From positions 45,058 to 79,165 of the forward strand of contig FR896068.1 in the NCBI GenBank assembly GCA_000435475.1: DNA of 34,108 nucleotides. Direction: 5' to 3'. Both the position numbers and the translations under genes were made by a program. Under the pieces are notes generated by a model that saw nothing but the letters and a program-made list of their open reading frames with translations, was not told the DNA's origin and ran no database searches. Positions 25,763-33,895 of the stretch are shown piece by piece. Every line of letters begins with the position of its first letter. The stretch's first letter is position 1. The DNA is from Cryptobacterium sp. CAG:338 (GTDB taxonomy: Bacteria; Actinomycetota; Coriobacteriia; Coriobacteriales; Eggerthellaceae).

Positions 25763-27634
25763 ATGGCACGCATTCTAGATTCGATAGATGCGCCTGATAA
25801 GCTCAAGCTGTTAACTGATGAAGAATTAAGTATTCTTGCAAATGAAATACGTGAAGAGATTATTCAGGTAACCTCTAAAACAGGTGGTCATGTGGCCTCA
25901 AGTTTAGGAGCAGTTGAGATCATTCTTGCTGTTCATTCATTGATTGATTCTCCTCGTGATCGTTTTTTGTTTGATGTTGGGCATCAGTCGTATGCACACA
26001 TGCTCATTACGGGGCGTTTAAAAGAGTTTGCAACATTAAGGCAATATAAAGGTCTCTCAGGGTTTCCTAAACCTCAAAGCAATCCTCATGATGTTCATCC
26101 TTCAGGGCATGCTTCTGACTCACTTTCAGTTGCTTGCGGGTTGGCACGTGCGCGTGATATGCGCGGCAGCGATGAAAAAATTGTGACTTTGATCGGGGAT
26201 GCTTCTTTAGCAGGGGGTATGGCTTTTGAGGCTTTAAATGATTTAGGTCAAGCCCAAACACCTCTCGTCATCATTTTGAATGATAATGAAATGTCTATCT
26301 CCCGAAATGTTGGAGCTATGGCAAAACATCTCGGTAGCTTGCGGGTGAGCAATAACTATCGTAAAAGTAGAGACTCTATGCAAGATTTTGTTGAGTCTTC
26401 CTTTGGTCCTGCTGGTAAAGCTTTTGTCAAATTTGGGAAATCAGCTAAGGATTCTCTCAAACAGTTTGTTATTCCCGATACCATGCTTTTTGAGCAACTC
26501 GGTATCGTGTGCACTCCTCCTGTAGATGGCCATGATATTCCTGCCCTTAAAACAACCTTGCGCAGGGCGCTGTCTTCAGAAGTTCCTGTTTTAGTTCATG
26601 TGGTAACTAAAAAGGGTGCAGGATATGCTCCTGCGGAGAAAGACCCTTCTCGTTTTCATGGTGTGGGGCCCTTTGATAGAGCAAGTGGCGCCTCACTTAA
26701 ATCTTCGGATTCTACCCTTACATATACTCAGGCGTTTACTTATGCCTTTAATCAGGAAGCACAGCGTGATGATAAAATCTGTGCAATTTCTGCTGCAATG
26801 ATTGATGGCACGGGTCTTCGTGATTTTGCTACCTCGCATCCCGATCGTTGTTTCGATGTGGGAATTGCTGAGGCTCATGCGGTTGGTTTAGCAAGTGGGC
26901 TTGCCTTGGGTGGTTATAAACCACTGGTTGCACTGTATTCTACGTTTCTTCAAAGAGCAATCGATCAGAGCATTATCAATGTAGCTCTTTGTAATTTACC
27001 AGTCGTATTTGCTATTGATAGAGCAGGTCTTGTTGGCGATGACGGGCCAACGCATCATGGAATGTTTGATATGGCTCTTTTGCGTACTATTCCTAATATG
27101 CGCATCATTGCTCCTTCAAATGAAGCCGAATTGGTTCATGCACTTCATACGGCATTCATGTTACCTGGCCCTGTAGCGCTTCGTTATCCGCGCGGTTCTG
27201 CACAGGGTGTTTCTCTTCCGCAGGACCCTCTTTTTATGAAGCCTGGATGCGCTCGTGTAGTACGTGAAGGTTCAGATGCTGCTATTTTGGCTTTTGGCCG
27301 TATGGTTGGTTATGCCCTTGATGCTGCTCATATGCTTGAGTCTGAGGGATATCAGGTACGAGTTGTTGATATGCGTTGGGTAAAGCCCCTTGATAAAGAG
27401 GCAATTGCTGAAGCAGCGAAAACAGGCATTATTGTAACTGTGGAAGATGGTGTGCGAATTGGCGGTGCGGGAGAGGGTGTCGCTGAGGAGTTAGCTCTCC
27501 AGGGTCTTAATCCCTCATTTGAAAACATAGGGATACCCGATTCGTTTATTGAGCAAGGTAAAGTTGACCAATTGTTCGCCGATTTAGGTTTAGATGCTAA
27601 AGGAATTGCTCAGGTCATTCGTAAGTATTTATGA
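25763..27634 (+). CDS. dxs: 1-deoxy-D-xylulose-5-phosphate synthase
   Basis: First enzyme of the non-mevalonate isoprenoid pathway: condenses pyruvate and glyceraldehyde-3-phosphate with thiamine diphosphate. 623 aa from ATG 25763. Thiamine-diphosphate-binding GDASLAGGMAFEALND through LNDNEMSISRNVGAM; catalytic Glu in DVGIAEAHAVGLASG; DRAGLVGDDGPTHHGMFD; C-terminal transketolase domain ending near residue 623. ATG 25763 is 7 nt after GGGAGGGAGG; the GTG at 25757 overlaps the end of that site too closely. Follows xseB by 91 nt. Confidence 0.96.
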   Translation: MARILDSIDAPDKLKLLTDEELSILANEIREEIIQVTSKTGGHVASSLGAVEIILAVHSLIDSPRDRFLFDVGHQSYAHMLITGRLKEFATLRQYKGLSGFPKPQSNPHDVHPSGHASDSLSVACGLARARDMRGSDEKIVTLIGDASLAGGMAFEALNDLGQAQTPLVIILNDNEMSISRNVGAMAKHLGSLRVSNNYRKSRDSMQDFVESSFGPAGKAFVKFGKSAKDSLKQFVIPDTMLFEQLGIVCTPPVDGHDIPALKTTLRRALSSEVPVLVHVVTKKGAGYAPAEKDPSRFHGVGPFDRASGASLKSSDSTLTYTQAFTYAFNQEAQRDDKICAISAAMIDGTGLRDFATSHPDRCFDVGIAEAHAVGLASGLALGGYKPLVALYSTFLQRAIDQSIINVALCNLPVVFAIDRAGLVGDDGPTHHGMFDMALLRTIPNMRIIAPSNEAELVHALHTAFMLPGPVALRYPRGSAQGVSLPQDPLFMKPGCARVVREGSDAAILAFGRMVGYALDAAHMLESEGYQVRVVDMRWVKPLDKEAIAEAAKTGIIVTVEDGVRIGGAGEGVAEELALQGLNPSFENIGIPDSFIEQGKVDQLFADLGLDAKGIAQVIRKYL

Positions 27635-27700
27635 TGCACTTCAAAAGATAGTGCTTTATATCTTCAGTTTTTCTATTCTCACATTTCTAAATTGTTTCCT

Positions 27701-27724
27701 AAAAGCCCATTTCGATGGGCTTTT
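27701..27724. terminator. Intrinsic terminator after dxs
   Basis: AAAAGCCCAT (27701-27710) pairs fully with ATGGGCTTTT (27715-27724) around a TTCG tetraloop, followed by AGTTTTATG. With A and U tracts at the two ends it could act in both directions. It closes the long aro/acc/dxs region. Confidence 0.88.
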
Positions 27725-27732
27725 AGTTTTAT

Positions 27733-27770
27733 GTTTCTAATATGTAACCATGATAATTCTTGTGTGTTAC
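27733..27770 (-). promoter_or_regulatory. GlnR-type nitrogen operator upstream of amtB
   Basis: On the minus strand four 5-nt half-sites occur at exact 6-nt spacing: GTAAC (27770-27766), GAATT (27759-27755), GTTAC (27748-27744), GAAAC (27737-27733). The actinobacterial GlnR consensus (OmpR-type, Streptomyces and Mycobacterium) is GTnAC and GaAAC half-sites alternating at 6-nt spacing; three half-sites fit and the second is degenerate. It lies between the dxs terminator and amtB, ~115 nt before the ATG, as expected for an activator. TTGAAC (27812-27817) could be a -35, with GATACC a weak -10. The pattern is seen; binding by GlnR is inference. Confidence 0.65.
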
Positions 27771-27884
27771 CAACTGTTTCCGTGTCTGTAAACAAGCGCT
27801 AATCAGGACTTTTGAACGTGTTCTGCATGTAAAGATACCAGTGTCGAAAACGTGCCCGTTTAATAGTGTAAGGAGGTAAGCACG

Positions 27885-29153
27885 ATGTACGACACTGGAG
27901 CAACCGCATTCATGCTGGTGTGTGCAATGTTGGTTCTACTCATGACACCGGGTGTTGCATTTTTTTACGGCGGACTTGCGCGTCGTAAAAACGTTGTCAA
28001 TACCATGTTTATGTCGTTCGTGATAATCGGTATTGTGGGAATCGTTTGGATTCTTGTAGGATGGAGCATCGCTTATGGCGGAGACGGATCAAATCCATTT
28101 TTTGGAGGTTTCGATCAGTTAGGTTGCCTGTCTTCCGTAAGCGATATGCTCGCAGAAGCGCAAGCACCTGAAGATGGAACGTATCCCTCTTTGATCGATG
28201 TAGTATTTCAGGCAGCCTTTGCAATGATTACCGCTGCAATTGTTGGTGGTGCGGTTGCTGGTCGTATGAAATTCGGTGCCTTTCTTGCATTTATTACCAT
28301 ATGGGTTCTTCTCATTTACGCTCCCTTGGCGCATATGGTTTGGGGCGGTGAAGGAAGCCTGATCGGCGATATTATTGGTGCCTTGGACTTCGCTGGTGGC
28401 GATGTAGTTCATATTAGTTCTGGTTTAACAGGTCTTGTACTTTGTTTGCTCTTAGGTAAACGACGTGGTTTTGGCGCTATTGCTCATCGACCACACAATG
28501 TTCCGTTTGTAGTACTTGGCGCAACCCTTCTTTGGTTTGGTTGGTTTGGTTTTAACGGTGGTTCGGAATTCGCTGCTGATGGTATTGCCGCGCTTGCAGT
28601 CCTCAATACCGTAGTTGCTTCTGGTGCAGCAATGATTTCCTGGATGATTGTTGAAACGGCTAAGACTGGCAAGCCAACGCTTGTTGGTGCTGCTACTGGT
28701 TTGGTAGCTGGTTTGGTTGTTATCACCCCTGCTGCAGGTTTTGTTGAGCCTTGGGCAGCCATTGTAATGGGCTTAATTGTATCTCCTATCTGCTACTTTG
28801 CTATTTCTTTTTGCAAAGCAAAGATTGGTTACGACGATGCGCTTGATGCTTTTGGCTGTCACTGTGTAGGTGGTATCGTTGGCGGTATTCTTACGGGCAT
28901 CTTCTGTGTTCCAGAACTTTCCTGGACTGAGTTCGGAGGACTGCTTTATACCGGCGATCCTACCTTATTAGGTGCTCAGGTTGCAGGCATTCTTATTACG
29001 ATTCTTTTTGTTGCTATTGGTGCTCTCATCATTGGTCTGGTAGTTAAAGCGATCTTTGGTGGCTTGCGTGTAAGCAAAGAAGAAGAGACCTGCGGTATGG
29101 ATATGGCTGCACATAGTGAATCTGCTTATCCTGCATTCACAGGCATGGACTAA
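27885..29153 (+). CDS. amtB: Ammonium transporter (Amt family)
   Basis: Trimeric inner-membrane ammonium channel. 422 aa with about 11 hydrophobic helices and no cleavable signal peptide evident. MTPGVAFFYGGLARRKNVVN at the N terminus is the family signature. The pore twin histidines are H176 (DVVHISSG) and H326 (FGCHCVGG); D173 is the conserved Asp of the recruitment site. The cytoplasmic tail (~392-422) is where PII would dock. AAGGAGG precedes the ATG. glnK follows with a 17-nt gap, the classic transporter-regulator pair, and a GlnR-type box lies upstream. Confidence 0.96.
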   Translation: MYDTGATAFMLVCAMLVLLMTPGVAFFYGGLARRKNVVNTMFMSFVIIGIVGIVWILVGWSIAYGGDGSNPFFGGFDQLGCLSSVSDMLAEAQAPEDGTYPSLIDVVFQAAFAMITAAIVGGAVAGRMKFGAFLAFITIWVLLIYAPLAHMVWGGEGSLIGDIIGALDFAGGDVVHISSGLTGLVLCLLLGKRRGFGAIAHRPHNVPFVVLGATLLWFGWFGFNGGSEFAADGIAALAVLNTVVASGAAMISWMIVETAKTGKPTLVGAATGLVAGLVVITPAAGFVEPWAAIVMGLIVSPICYFAISFCKAKIGYDDALDAFGCHCVGGIVGGILTGIFCVPELSWTEFGGLLYTGDPTLLGAQVAGILITILFVAIGALIIGLVVKAIFGGLRVSKEEETCGMDMAAHSESAYPAFTGMD

Positions 29154-29170
29154 AAGGAGGATGAATGGGA

Positions 29171-29509
29171 ATGAAGAGAATCGCAGCTGTCGTTCGTCCA
29201 GAAAAGCTTGAGCCGTTAAAAGAAGCGCTTTTTCAGGCAAAAATTTCAGGAATGACAATCTATCAAGTTCATGGCTGCGGAAATCAACATGGCTGGAAAG
29301 AATATTTTCGTGGTAGTGAAGTTTTTCTCAACATGATTCCAAAGGTTAAGTTTGAAATCGTTGTTGAATCCGATCGTGTGGATGAAATCGTTAATCTCAT
29401 CACCGATATTGCTCGAACAGGGCAGGTTGGAGACGGAAAAATATTTGTTTCGGAAATCGAACGGGTAATCCGCGTTCGTACCGGGGAAGAAGACCAAGCG
29501 GCAGTGTAG
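29171..29509 (+). CDS. glnK: PII nitrogen regulatory protein lacking Tyr51
   Basis: Trimeric 2-oxoglutarate/ATP/ADP sensor that gates AmtB. From ATG 29171 it is 112 aa, the standard PII length, starting MKRIAAVVRPEKLEPLKEAL. Two further in-frame-or-near ATGs (29161, out of frame; 29165, in frame, +2 residues) sit closer to the GGAGG at 29156-29160; 29165 is a real alternative. B- and C-loop motifs are intact (TGQVGDGKIFV, RVRTGEE). The T-loop reads GCGNQHGWKEYFRGSEVFL: the position of the uridylylated/adenylylated Tyr51 is Val and Tyr46 is Phe, while Ser49 is kept. Covalent tyrosine control is thus excluded; effector binding should remain. Confidence 0.95.
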   Translation: MKRIAAVVRPEKLEPLKEALFQAKISGMTIYQVHGCGNQHGWKEYFRGSEVFLNMIPKVKFEIVVESDRVDEIVNLITDIARTGQVGDGKIFVSEIERVIRVRTGEEDQAAV

Positions 29510-29568
29510 GGTACTTCCTCGTACTTACCACTCAACAACCTATACTGTTTGCTTTGTCTATAGATTGA

Positions 29569-29599
29569 GAGGAGCCCTTAGAAAGGCTCCTCGCTTTTT
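29569..29599 (+). terminator. Intrinsic terminator after glnK
   Basis: GAGGAGCC (29569-29576) pairs with GGCTCCTC (29585-29592) around an 8-nt loop, followed by GCTTTTT. It closes the amtB-glnK operon and separates it from leuA. Confidence 0.9.
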
Positions 29600-29711
29600 A
29601 TGCAAAGAATAGGATCTTTCTAAAGCATTGTTTGCTATGAGCAGTGAATTCGTTCAAAATGAGTTATATTCTTTTAGATATCTAAATGACGTAGAGAAAG
29701 GACATTGAAAG

Positions 29712-31244
29712 ATGACACGCAAGATTGCTATCTTCGATACTACTTTACGCGATGGCGAGCAGTCGCCAGGCGCTTCTATGAATTCCGAAGAGAAACTGGT
29801 AATCACGCGTCAGCTACTACGTCTTAACGTTGATGTAATTGAGGCAGGTTTTCCTGTTTCTTCGCCGGGTGATTTTAAATCGGTTCAGCAGATTGCCGCA
29901 GAAGTAGGAGATCGTGCGGTAGTATGTGCTTTGACTCGTGCTGTTGAAAAGGATATCGACTCAGCAGCTGATGCTTTGAAAGATTGCGCTCGTCCTCGTA
30001 TTCATACCGGTATTGGCGTATCGCATAGTCATATCTATGACAAGCTTCGTACGACGCCGGAAAAAATTATTGAGCGCGCTGTTAATGCGGTTAAGTACGC
30101 TAAAAAATATGTTGAAGATGTCGAGTTCTATGCCGAAGACGCAGGACGCAGTGATTACGAGTTTCTTGCTAAGGTAGTCCAGGCCGTAATTGATGCGGGT
30201 GCGACTGTTGTCAATATCCCCGATACTACCGGCTATTCGATGCCCGATGAATTTGGACGCCATATTCGCTTCCTTATGGAAAACGTTACCAACGTTGATA
30301 AGGCTTCCATTTCGGTTCATTGCCATAACGATCTCGGCATGGCAACTGCTCTTTCCCTGGCGGGTGTCCAAAATGGTGCTACTCAGGTTGAATGCACAAT
30401 CAATGGTTTAGGTGAACGTGCTGGCAATACCGCTATGGAAGAAGTGGTAATGGCTTTGAAGATGCATGGAGATGAACTTGACGGTCATACCGATATCAAT
30501 ACCCGTGAGTTCATTCGCGCTTCTCGTTTAGTTTCTTCTATCACTGGTTTTGTAGTGCAGCCTAATAAAGCTATTGTTGGTGCAAATGCATTTGCTCATT
30601 CTTCGGGCATTCATCAAGATGGTGTTATCAAGTCTCGTACTACTTATGAAATCATTGATCCTGCTGAAGTTGGTGCAGGACAGAGCGCAATTATTCTTTC
30701 TGCTCGTTCGGGTCGTGCGGCACTTCGTCATCGTCTTGAGGCACTTGGCTTCCATATTGAAGGCCAGGCTTTCGAGGATCTTTATAATGCCTTCCTCGAT
30801 TTGGCTGATAAGAAGAAAGAAGTGTACGACGAGGATCTTGAGTCTCTTGTTGGTGAGCATAATCGCAACCAGACAGCAACCTATACTTTGAAGTCTGTCC
30901 AGATTTCTTGTGGTCAGCCTCTTATTCCTACCGCTACGGTAACGCTGGCTGATTCTGAAGACCGTGAATTTGTTGCCTGTGCAACGGGTACGGGTCCTGT
31001 TGATGCCCTTTATAAGGCTGTAAACGAAATTGTTGATATCGAAAACGATCTTACCGAGTTTGCTGTTCAGAGCGTAACTCGTGGTATCGATGCTTTGGGT
31101 GAGGTTACCATTCGTGTTACCGATAGTGATGGCATGGTGTTCTCTGGGCGCGGTGCTGACGGCGATATTATCGTGTCTTCGGCAAAGGCTTACTTAAATG
31201 CTCTTAATCGTCTTATCTCACACAGACAAGAAAAGGCAAAGTAA
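29712..31244 (+). CDS. leuA: 2-isopropylmalate synthase
   Basis: First committed enzyme of leucine synthesis: acetyl-CoA plus 2-oxoisovalerate. 510 aa. TIM-barrel signatures FDTTLRDGEQSPG with metal ligand D14, and HCHNDLGMATA with H203 and H205; NGLGERAGNTAMEEVVMAL; HSSGIHQDG. The C-terminal ~150 residues form the LeuA allosteric dimer domain (leucine feedback), ending GRGADGDIIVSSAKAYLNAL. leuB, leuC and leuD are not adjacent. A TATATT at 29665-29670 may be the -10 of its promoter. I see no leucine-codon leader peptide. Citramalate or homocitrate synthase is less likely from the motifs and length. Confidence 0.92.
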   Translation: MTRKIAIFDTTLRDGEQSPGASMNSEEKLVITRQLLRLNVDVIEAGFPVSSPGDFKSVQQIAAEVGDRAVVCALTRAVEKDIDSAADALKDCARPRIHTGIGVSHSHIYDKLRTTPEKIIERAVNAVKYAKKYVEDVEFYAEDAGRSDYEFLAKVVQAVIDAGATVVNIPDTTGYSMPDEFGRHIRFLMENVTNVDKASISVHCHNDLGMATALSLAGVQNGATQVECTINGLGERAGNTAMEEVVMALKMHGDELDGHTDINTREFIRASRLVSSITGFVVQPNKAIVGANAFAHSSGIHQDGVIKSRTTYEIIDPAEVGAGQSAIILSARSGRAALRHRLEALGFHIEGQAFEDLYNAFLDLADKKKEVYDEDLESLVGEHNRNQTATYTLKSVQISCGQPLIPTATVTLADSEDREFVACATGTGPVDALYKAVNEIVDIENDLTEFAVQSVTRGIDALGEVTIRVTDSDGMVFSGRGADGDIIVSSAKAYLNALNRLISHRQEKAK

Positions 31245-31742
31245 TTGTATTGCTTGAATTGCGGAACAAAAATTTCTGATGACGAGCTGCAGTGTCCAAA
31301 CTGCGGCTCGTCCGTTGCTTCGATGAAAGAGCGTATTGCAAAAGCTGAAGAAATGGTGGCCTATACCGACGCAGTCGATCCATCGGTTACCTCAAAAATG
31401 CCGTTAGTTTCAGAGCGTAGTTATACAGATAAGGATGGAAACCCTTTGGATCCCTCTAAAGAAGTGGACGTAGAGAAGCTTAAAACAAATGAGGCAGATT
31501 TACGTGCTATTCCAGAAATAGGCGACGATGATCCCTATGTGACCAAGCCAATGCAAAAAATCGTTTCCGATTCTGGCAAGGTTGTTGCTGATGTGGACAG
31601 GGAACCAAAATCTTATTTGCAAGATGTACCAGAAATTAAAGTTTGGCATAGGGTAGTGGGCATTGTTATCTGTCTTTTCCTTGCATTTTGTTTTATGTGG
31701 GTTAACGGTTCAACGTGGCTTCGAATTTTCAATATTATTTAG
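31245..31742 (+). CDS. Zinc-ribbon protein with C-terminal membrane anchor
   Basis: 165-aa protein of unknown role. Two CxxC pairs form a zinc ribbon at the N terminus (C3, C6, C17, C20: YCLNCG and CPNCGSS). A charged, Asp/Glu/Lys-rich middle (~30-130) is probably disordered. A single hydrophobic helix near the end (~136-154, VVGIVICLFLAFCFMWV) is followed by about ten residues, so it may be a tail-anchored protein with the ribbon in the cytoplasm. TTG 31245 abuts the leuA stop; AAAAGG lies 8 nt upstream, and later starts would lose the ribbon. Co-transcribed with leuA. Confidence 0.72.
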   Translation: MYCLNCGTKISDDELQCPNCGSSVASMKERIAKAEEMVAYTDAVDPSVTSKMPLVSERSYTDKDGNPLDPSKEVDVEKLKTNEADLRAIPEIGDDDPYVTKPMQKIVSDSGKVVADVDREPKSYLQDVPEIKVWHRVVGIVICLFLAFCFMWVNGSTWLRIFNII

Positions 31743-31769
31743 AACAATTGTGGTTCTCCGTTTCTGTGA

Positions 31770-31799
31770 TTGTACAGAGTTGTGAAAGTATGATATAAA
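31770..31799 (+). promoter_or_regulatory. Putative promoter of the rimP-nusA-ylxR-infB operon
   Basis: TTGTAC (31770-31775), an 18-nt spacer and TATAAA (31794-31799) lie ~100 nt before rimP. The -35 is weak (3 of 6). Placement upstream of the leader hairpin is sensible. Confidence 0.4.
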
Positions 31800-31841
31800 C
31801 AGTTAGACATGTGTAAACATGATAGCTTTCGTTTGGGTTAG

Positions 31842-31871
31842 GAAGTGGGCTTGTTCCCGCTTCTTTTGTTT
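31842..31871 (+). terminator. Terminator-like hairpin in the rimP-nusA leader (possible attenuator)
   Basis: GAAGTGGG (31842-31849) pairs with CCCGCTTC (31856-31863; one G-U) around CTTGTT, followed by TTTTGTTT. It lies between the putative promoter and rimP. NusA operons in several bacteria are self-regulated at leader terminators, so it may be an attenuator; it could also simply stop readthrough from leuA. Confidence 0.6.
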
Positions 31872-31896
31872 GTTAAGGGTTGAAGGAGGGATAAAG

Positions 31897-32367
31897 ATGC
31901 TTACTGGTAAGGCGCGTATGATCCTTGAAGCACTTGAGCCTCATGCACGTACTCACAATATGGAAATTGTCACCGTTGAGTTGGTTGGATCTCGCAAAGC
32001 TCCTACTATTCGCGTTTTTCTTGACTGCGAAGGGGGCGTAGGATTTGATGAACTTTCTTCGGCACAAGAATGGGTTAATGCAGTCATGGATGAGCTAGAT
32101 CCCTTTCCTGGTGCCTATACGTTAGAGGTATCTTCTCCTGGTATTGATCGGCCTTTACGTACTCTTGAACATTTTGCTCGTTTTGAAGGAGAGAAAGCTC
32201 AGATTGTGTTGCGAGAACCCCATGAGGGACGTGCAAAGTGGGTCGGCATGCTTGCAGGTGTAGATGCCGATACGGTGTTATTAACCGTGGATGGTAGAGA
32301 AGAGCGTCTTCCCTACGACCAAATAAAGAAAGCTCATATCATTGGCAGAATAGATTTCAGCGGGTAG
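31897..32367 (+). CDS. rimP: Ribosome maturation factor RimP
   Basis: Assists 30S subunit assembly. 156 aa: N-terminal alpha/beta domain with VELVGSRKAPTIRVFLD and the conserved LEVSSPGIDRPL motif near residue 80, then an SH3-like C-terminal barrel. ATG 31897 is 6 nt after AAGGAGGG. The frame stays open to an ATG at 31819 but that would run through the leader hairpin and lacks a Shine-Dalgarno. It is the first gene of the conserved rimP-nusA-ylxR-infB operon. Confidence 0.95.
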   Translation: MLTGKARMILEALEPHARTHNMEIVTVELVGSRKAPTIRVFLDCEGGVGFDELSSAQEWVNAVMDELDPFPGAYTLEVSSPGIDRPLRTLEHFARFEGEKAQIVLREPHEGRAKWVGMLAGVDADTVLLTVDGREERLPYDQIKKAHIIGRIDFSG

Positions 32368-32380
32368 AAAGGACTTTTCC

Positions 32381-33592
32381 ATGGCAGCCTCTGAATTAAT
32401 TGAAGCTCTTCAAGCTTTAGCTCATGAACGCAAAATCGATGAATTTTATTTGATCGATCGTTTGGAAGCGTCGCTAGCTAAAAGCTATCAACATATTTTG
32501 GATTTGGAGTATGACGCACGTGTAACGATTGATCGTAACACGGGTAAGATTTATGTATATGAGCTTGTTCCTGTAGGAGATCCTGATCCCGAGACAGGTG
32601 AATACACCGATTTTGAAGAGCGTGATGTTACTCCTGACGACGTTAGTCGAATTGCGGCGCTTAATGCTAAAAATGTTATTGGCTCGATTGTTCGCGATGC
32701 GGGACGTCAGTCTATTTATGAGGAGTTTTCAAGTCGTGTTGGCGACTTGGTTACAGGTACCGTTTTGCAGGGTACGCCCGATTTTACGATTATCAAAATT
32801 CGCGATGGCGTTGAGGCAGAATTGCCCCACTACGATTTAAAACGATATCCAGACGAGCGCAACGAGCGTCCTCGCAACGAGCGTTATCGTCATAATCAGC
32901 GTTTGAAGACTCTTATCGTTGAAGTACGCGATCCGAACTCCGATGCTCCTAAGATGCGTGGTGAGCATACTCGTCCTTCAATCGTTGTTTCTCGTACTCA
33001 TCCCGATCTTATCCGTCGTTTGTTCGAGATTGAAGTTCCGGAAATTTACGATGGGCTTGTTGAGATTAAATCTATCGCTCGCGAACCAGGGGAGCGTTCA
33101 AAGATCGCGGTTGCTTCTCGCGAACCTAACTTAGATCCGGTAGGTGCGTGTGTAGGTCCTAAGGGCTCTCGTGTTCGAATGGTTGTCGAGGGTCTGCGCA
33201 ATGAGCGTGTTGATGTTATTCAATGGAACGAGGATCCAGCAATTTATGTTGCCAATGCGCTTTCTCCTGCACGCGTAACCCGTGTTGATATTGACGAAGA
33301 GAACAACTATGCAACGGTAATTGTTCCCGACGATCAGCTCTCTTTGGCTATTGGTAAAGAGGGCCAAAATGCACGCTTAGCAGCTCGTCTGACAGGTTGG
33401 CATATCGATATTAAATCTACTTCATTTGCTGGAGAGTCTCTTTTTACTGAACCTACCTTAATTGACGAAGTAGACGATGACGAAGACGGCTTGTGTGCAT
33501 ACATTGGTGAAGATGGCACGCGTTGTCGTAACCATGCACGTGAGGGATATCGCTATTGCGGTATTCATGCAGAATTTGAAGACGAAGAATAA
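32381..33592 (+). CDS. nusA: Transcription termination/antitermination factor NusA with Cys/His tail
   Basis: RNA polymerase-binding factor for pausing, termination and antitermination. 403 aa: N-terminal polymerase-binding domain (1-~125), S1 domain (~130-200, with a basic RNERPRNERYRHNQR insert), KH1 (~200-275) and KH2 (~276-350, SLAIGKEGQNARLAARLTG). After an acidic linker (DEVDDDEDG) the protein ends in a Cys/His cluster: C372, C382, H385, C393 and H396. This CAY...TRC..H...YC..H pattern looks like a small zinc-binding finger and is not part of standard NusA. It follows rimP by 13 nt. Confidence 0.95.
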   Translation: MAASELIEALQALAHERKIDEFYLIDRLEASLAKSYQHILDLEYDARVTIDRNTGKIYVYELVPVGDPDPETGEYTDFEERDVTPDDVSRIAALNAKNVIGSIVRDAGRQSIYEEFSSRVGDLVTGTVLQGTPDFTIIKIRDGVEAELPHYDLKRYPDERNERPRNERYRHNQRLKTLIVEVRDPNSDAPKMRGEHTRPSIVVSRTHPDLIRRLFEIEVPEIYDGLVEIKSIAREPGERSKIAVASREPNLDPVGACVGPKGSRVRMVVEGLRNERVDVIQWNEDPAIYVANALSPARVTRVDIDEENNYATVIVPDDQLSLAIGKEGQNARLAARLTGWHIDIKSTSFAGESLFTEPTLIDEVDDDEDGLCAYIGEDGTRCRNHAREGYRYCGIHAEFEDEE

Positions 33593-33603
33593 CGTGATTT
33601 TCT

Positions 33604-33879
33604 ATGGCAGAACAAAAACGACAAAGGACTTGCATCGTTTGTAGAACTACAGACACAAAAAATTCGCTTTTGCGCTTAGTTCGTAACCCTGAAGGCGAGA
33701 TTTGTTTCGATCCAACAGGTAAAATGAATGGTCGAGGGGCGTATGTTTGCAGTGTTGCCTGCCTTGAAAAAGCACTTTCCTCTAAGCGACTTGATTCAGC
33801 GCTTAGAACGACCGTATCCGACGAAGATCGTGAGCGTATAGTGCAACAACTACGCGCCTCACTATCTCATGAAGAGTAA
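33604..33879 (+). CDS. ylxR: YlxR/RnpM family RNA-binding protein
   Basis: 91 aa. The family signature is RTCIVCRTTDTKNSLLRLVR followed by DPTGKMNGRGAYVC. YlxR of B. subtilis (RnpM) binds RNase P RNA and modulates its activity; other work describes it as a nucleoid or transcription regulator. It occupies its usual place between nusA and infB. The upstream Shine-Dalgarno is weak, so translation may depend on nusA. Confidence 0.92.
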   Translation: MAEQKRQRTCIVCRTTDTKNSLLRLVRNPEGEICFDPTGKMNGRGAYVCSVACLEKALSSKRLDSALRTTVSDEDRERIVQQLRASLSHEE

Positions 33880-33895
33880 TAGACGAGGAGACTAT

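Noticed and set aside
31819..31896. N-terminal extension of rimP, or a leader peptide
   Set aside because: No Shine-Dalgarno before 31819 and the stretch holds the leader hairpin; AAGGAGGG clearly serves ATG 31897.
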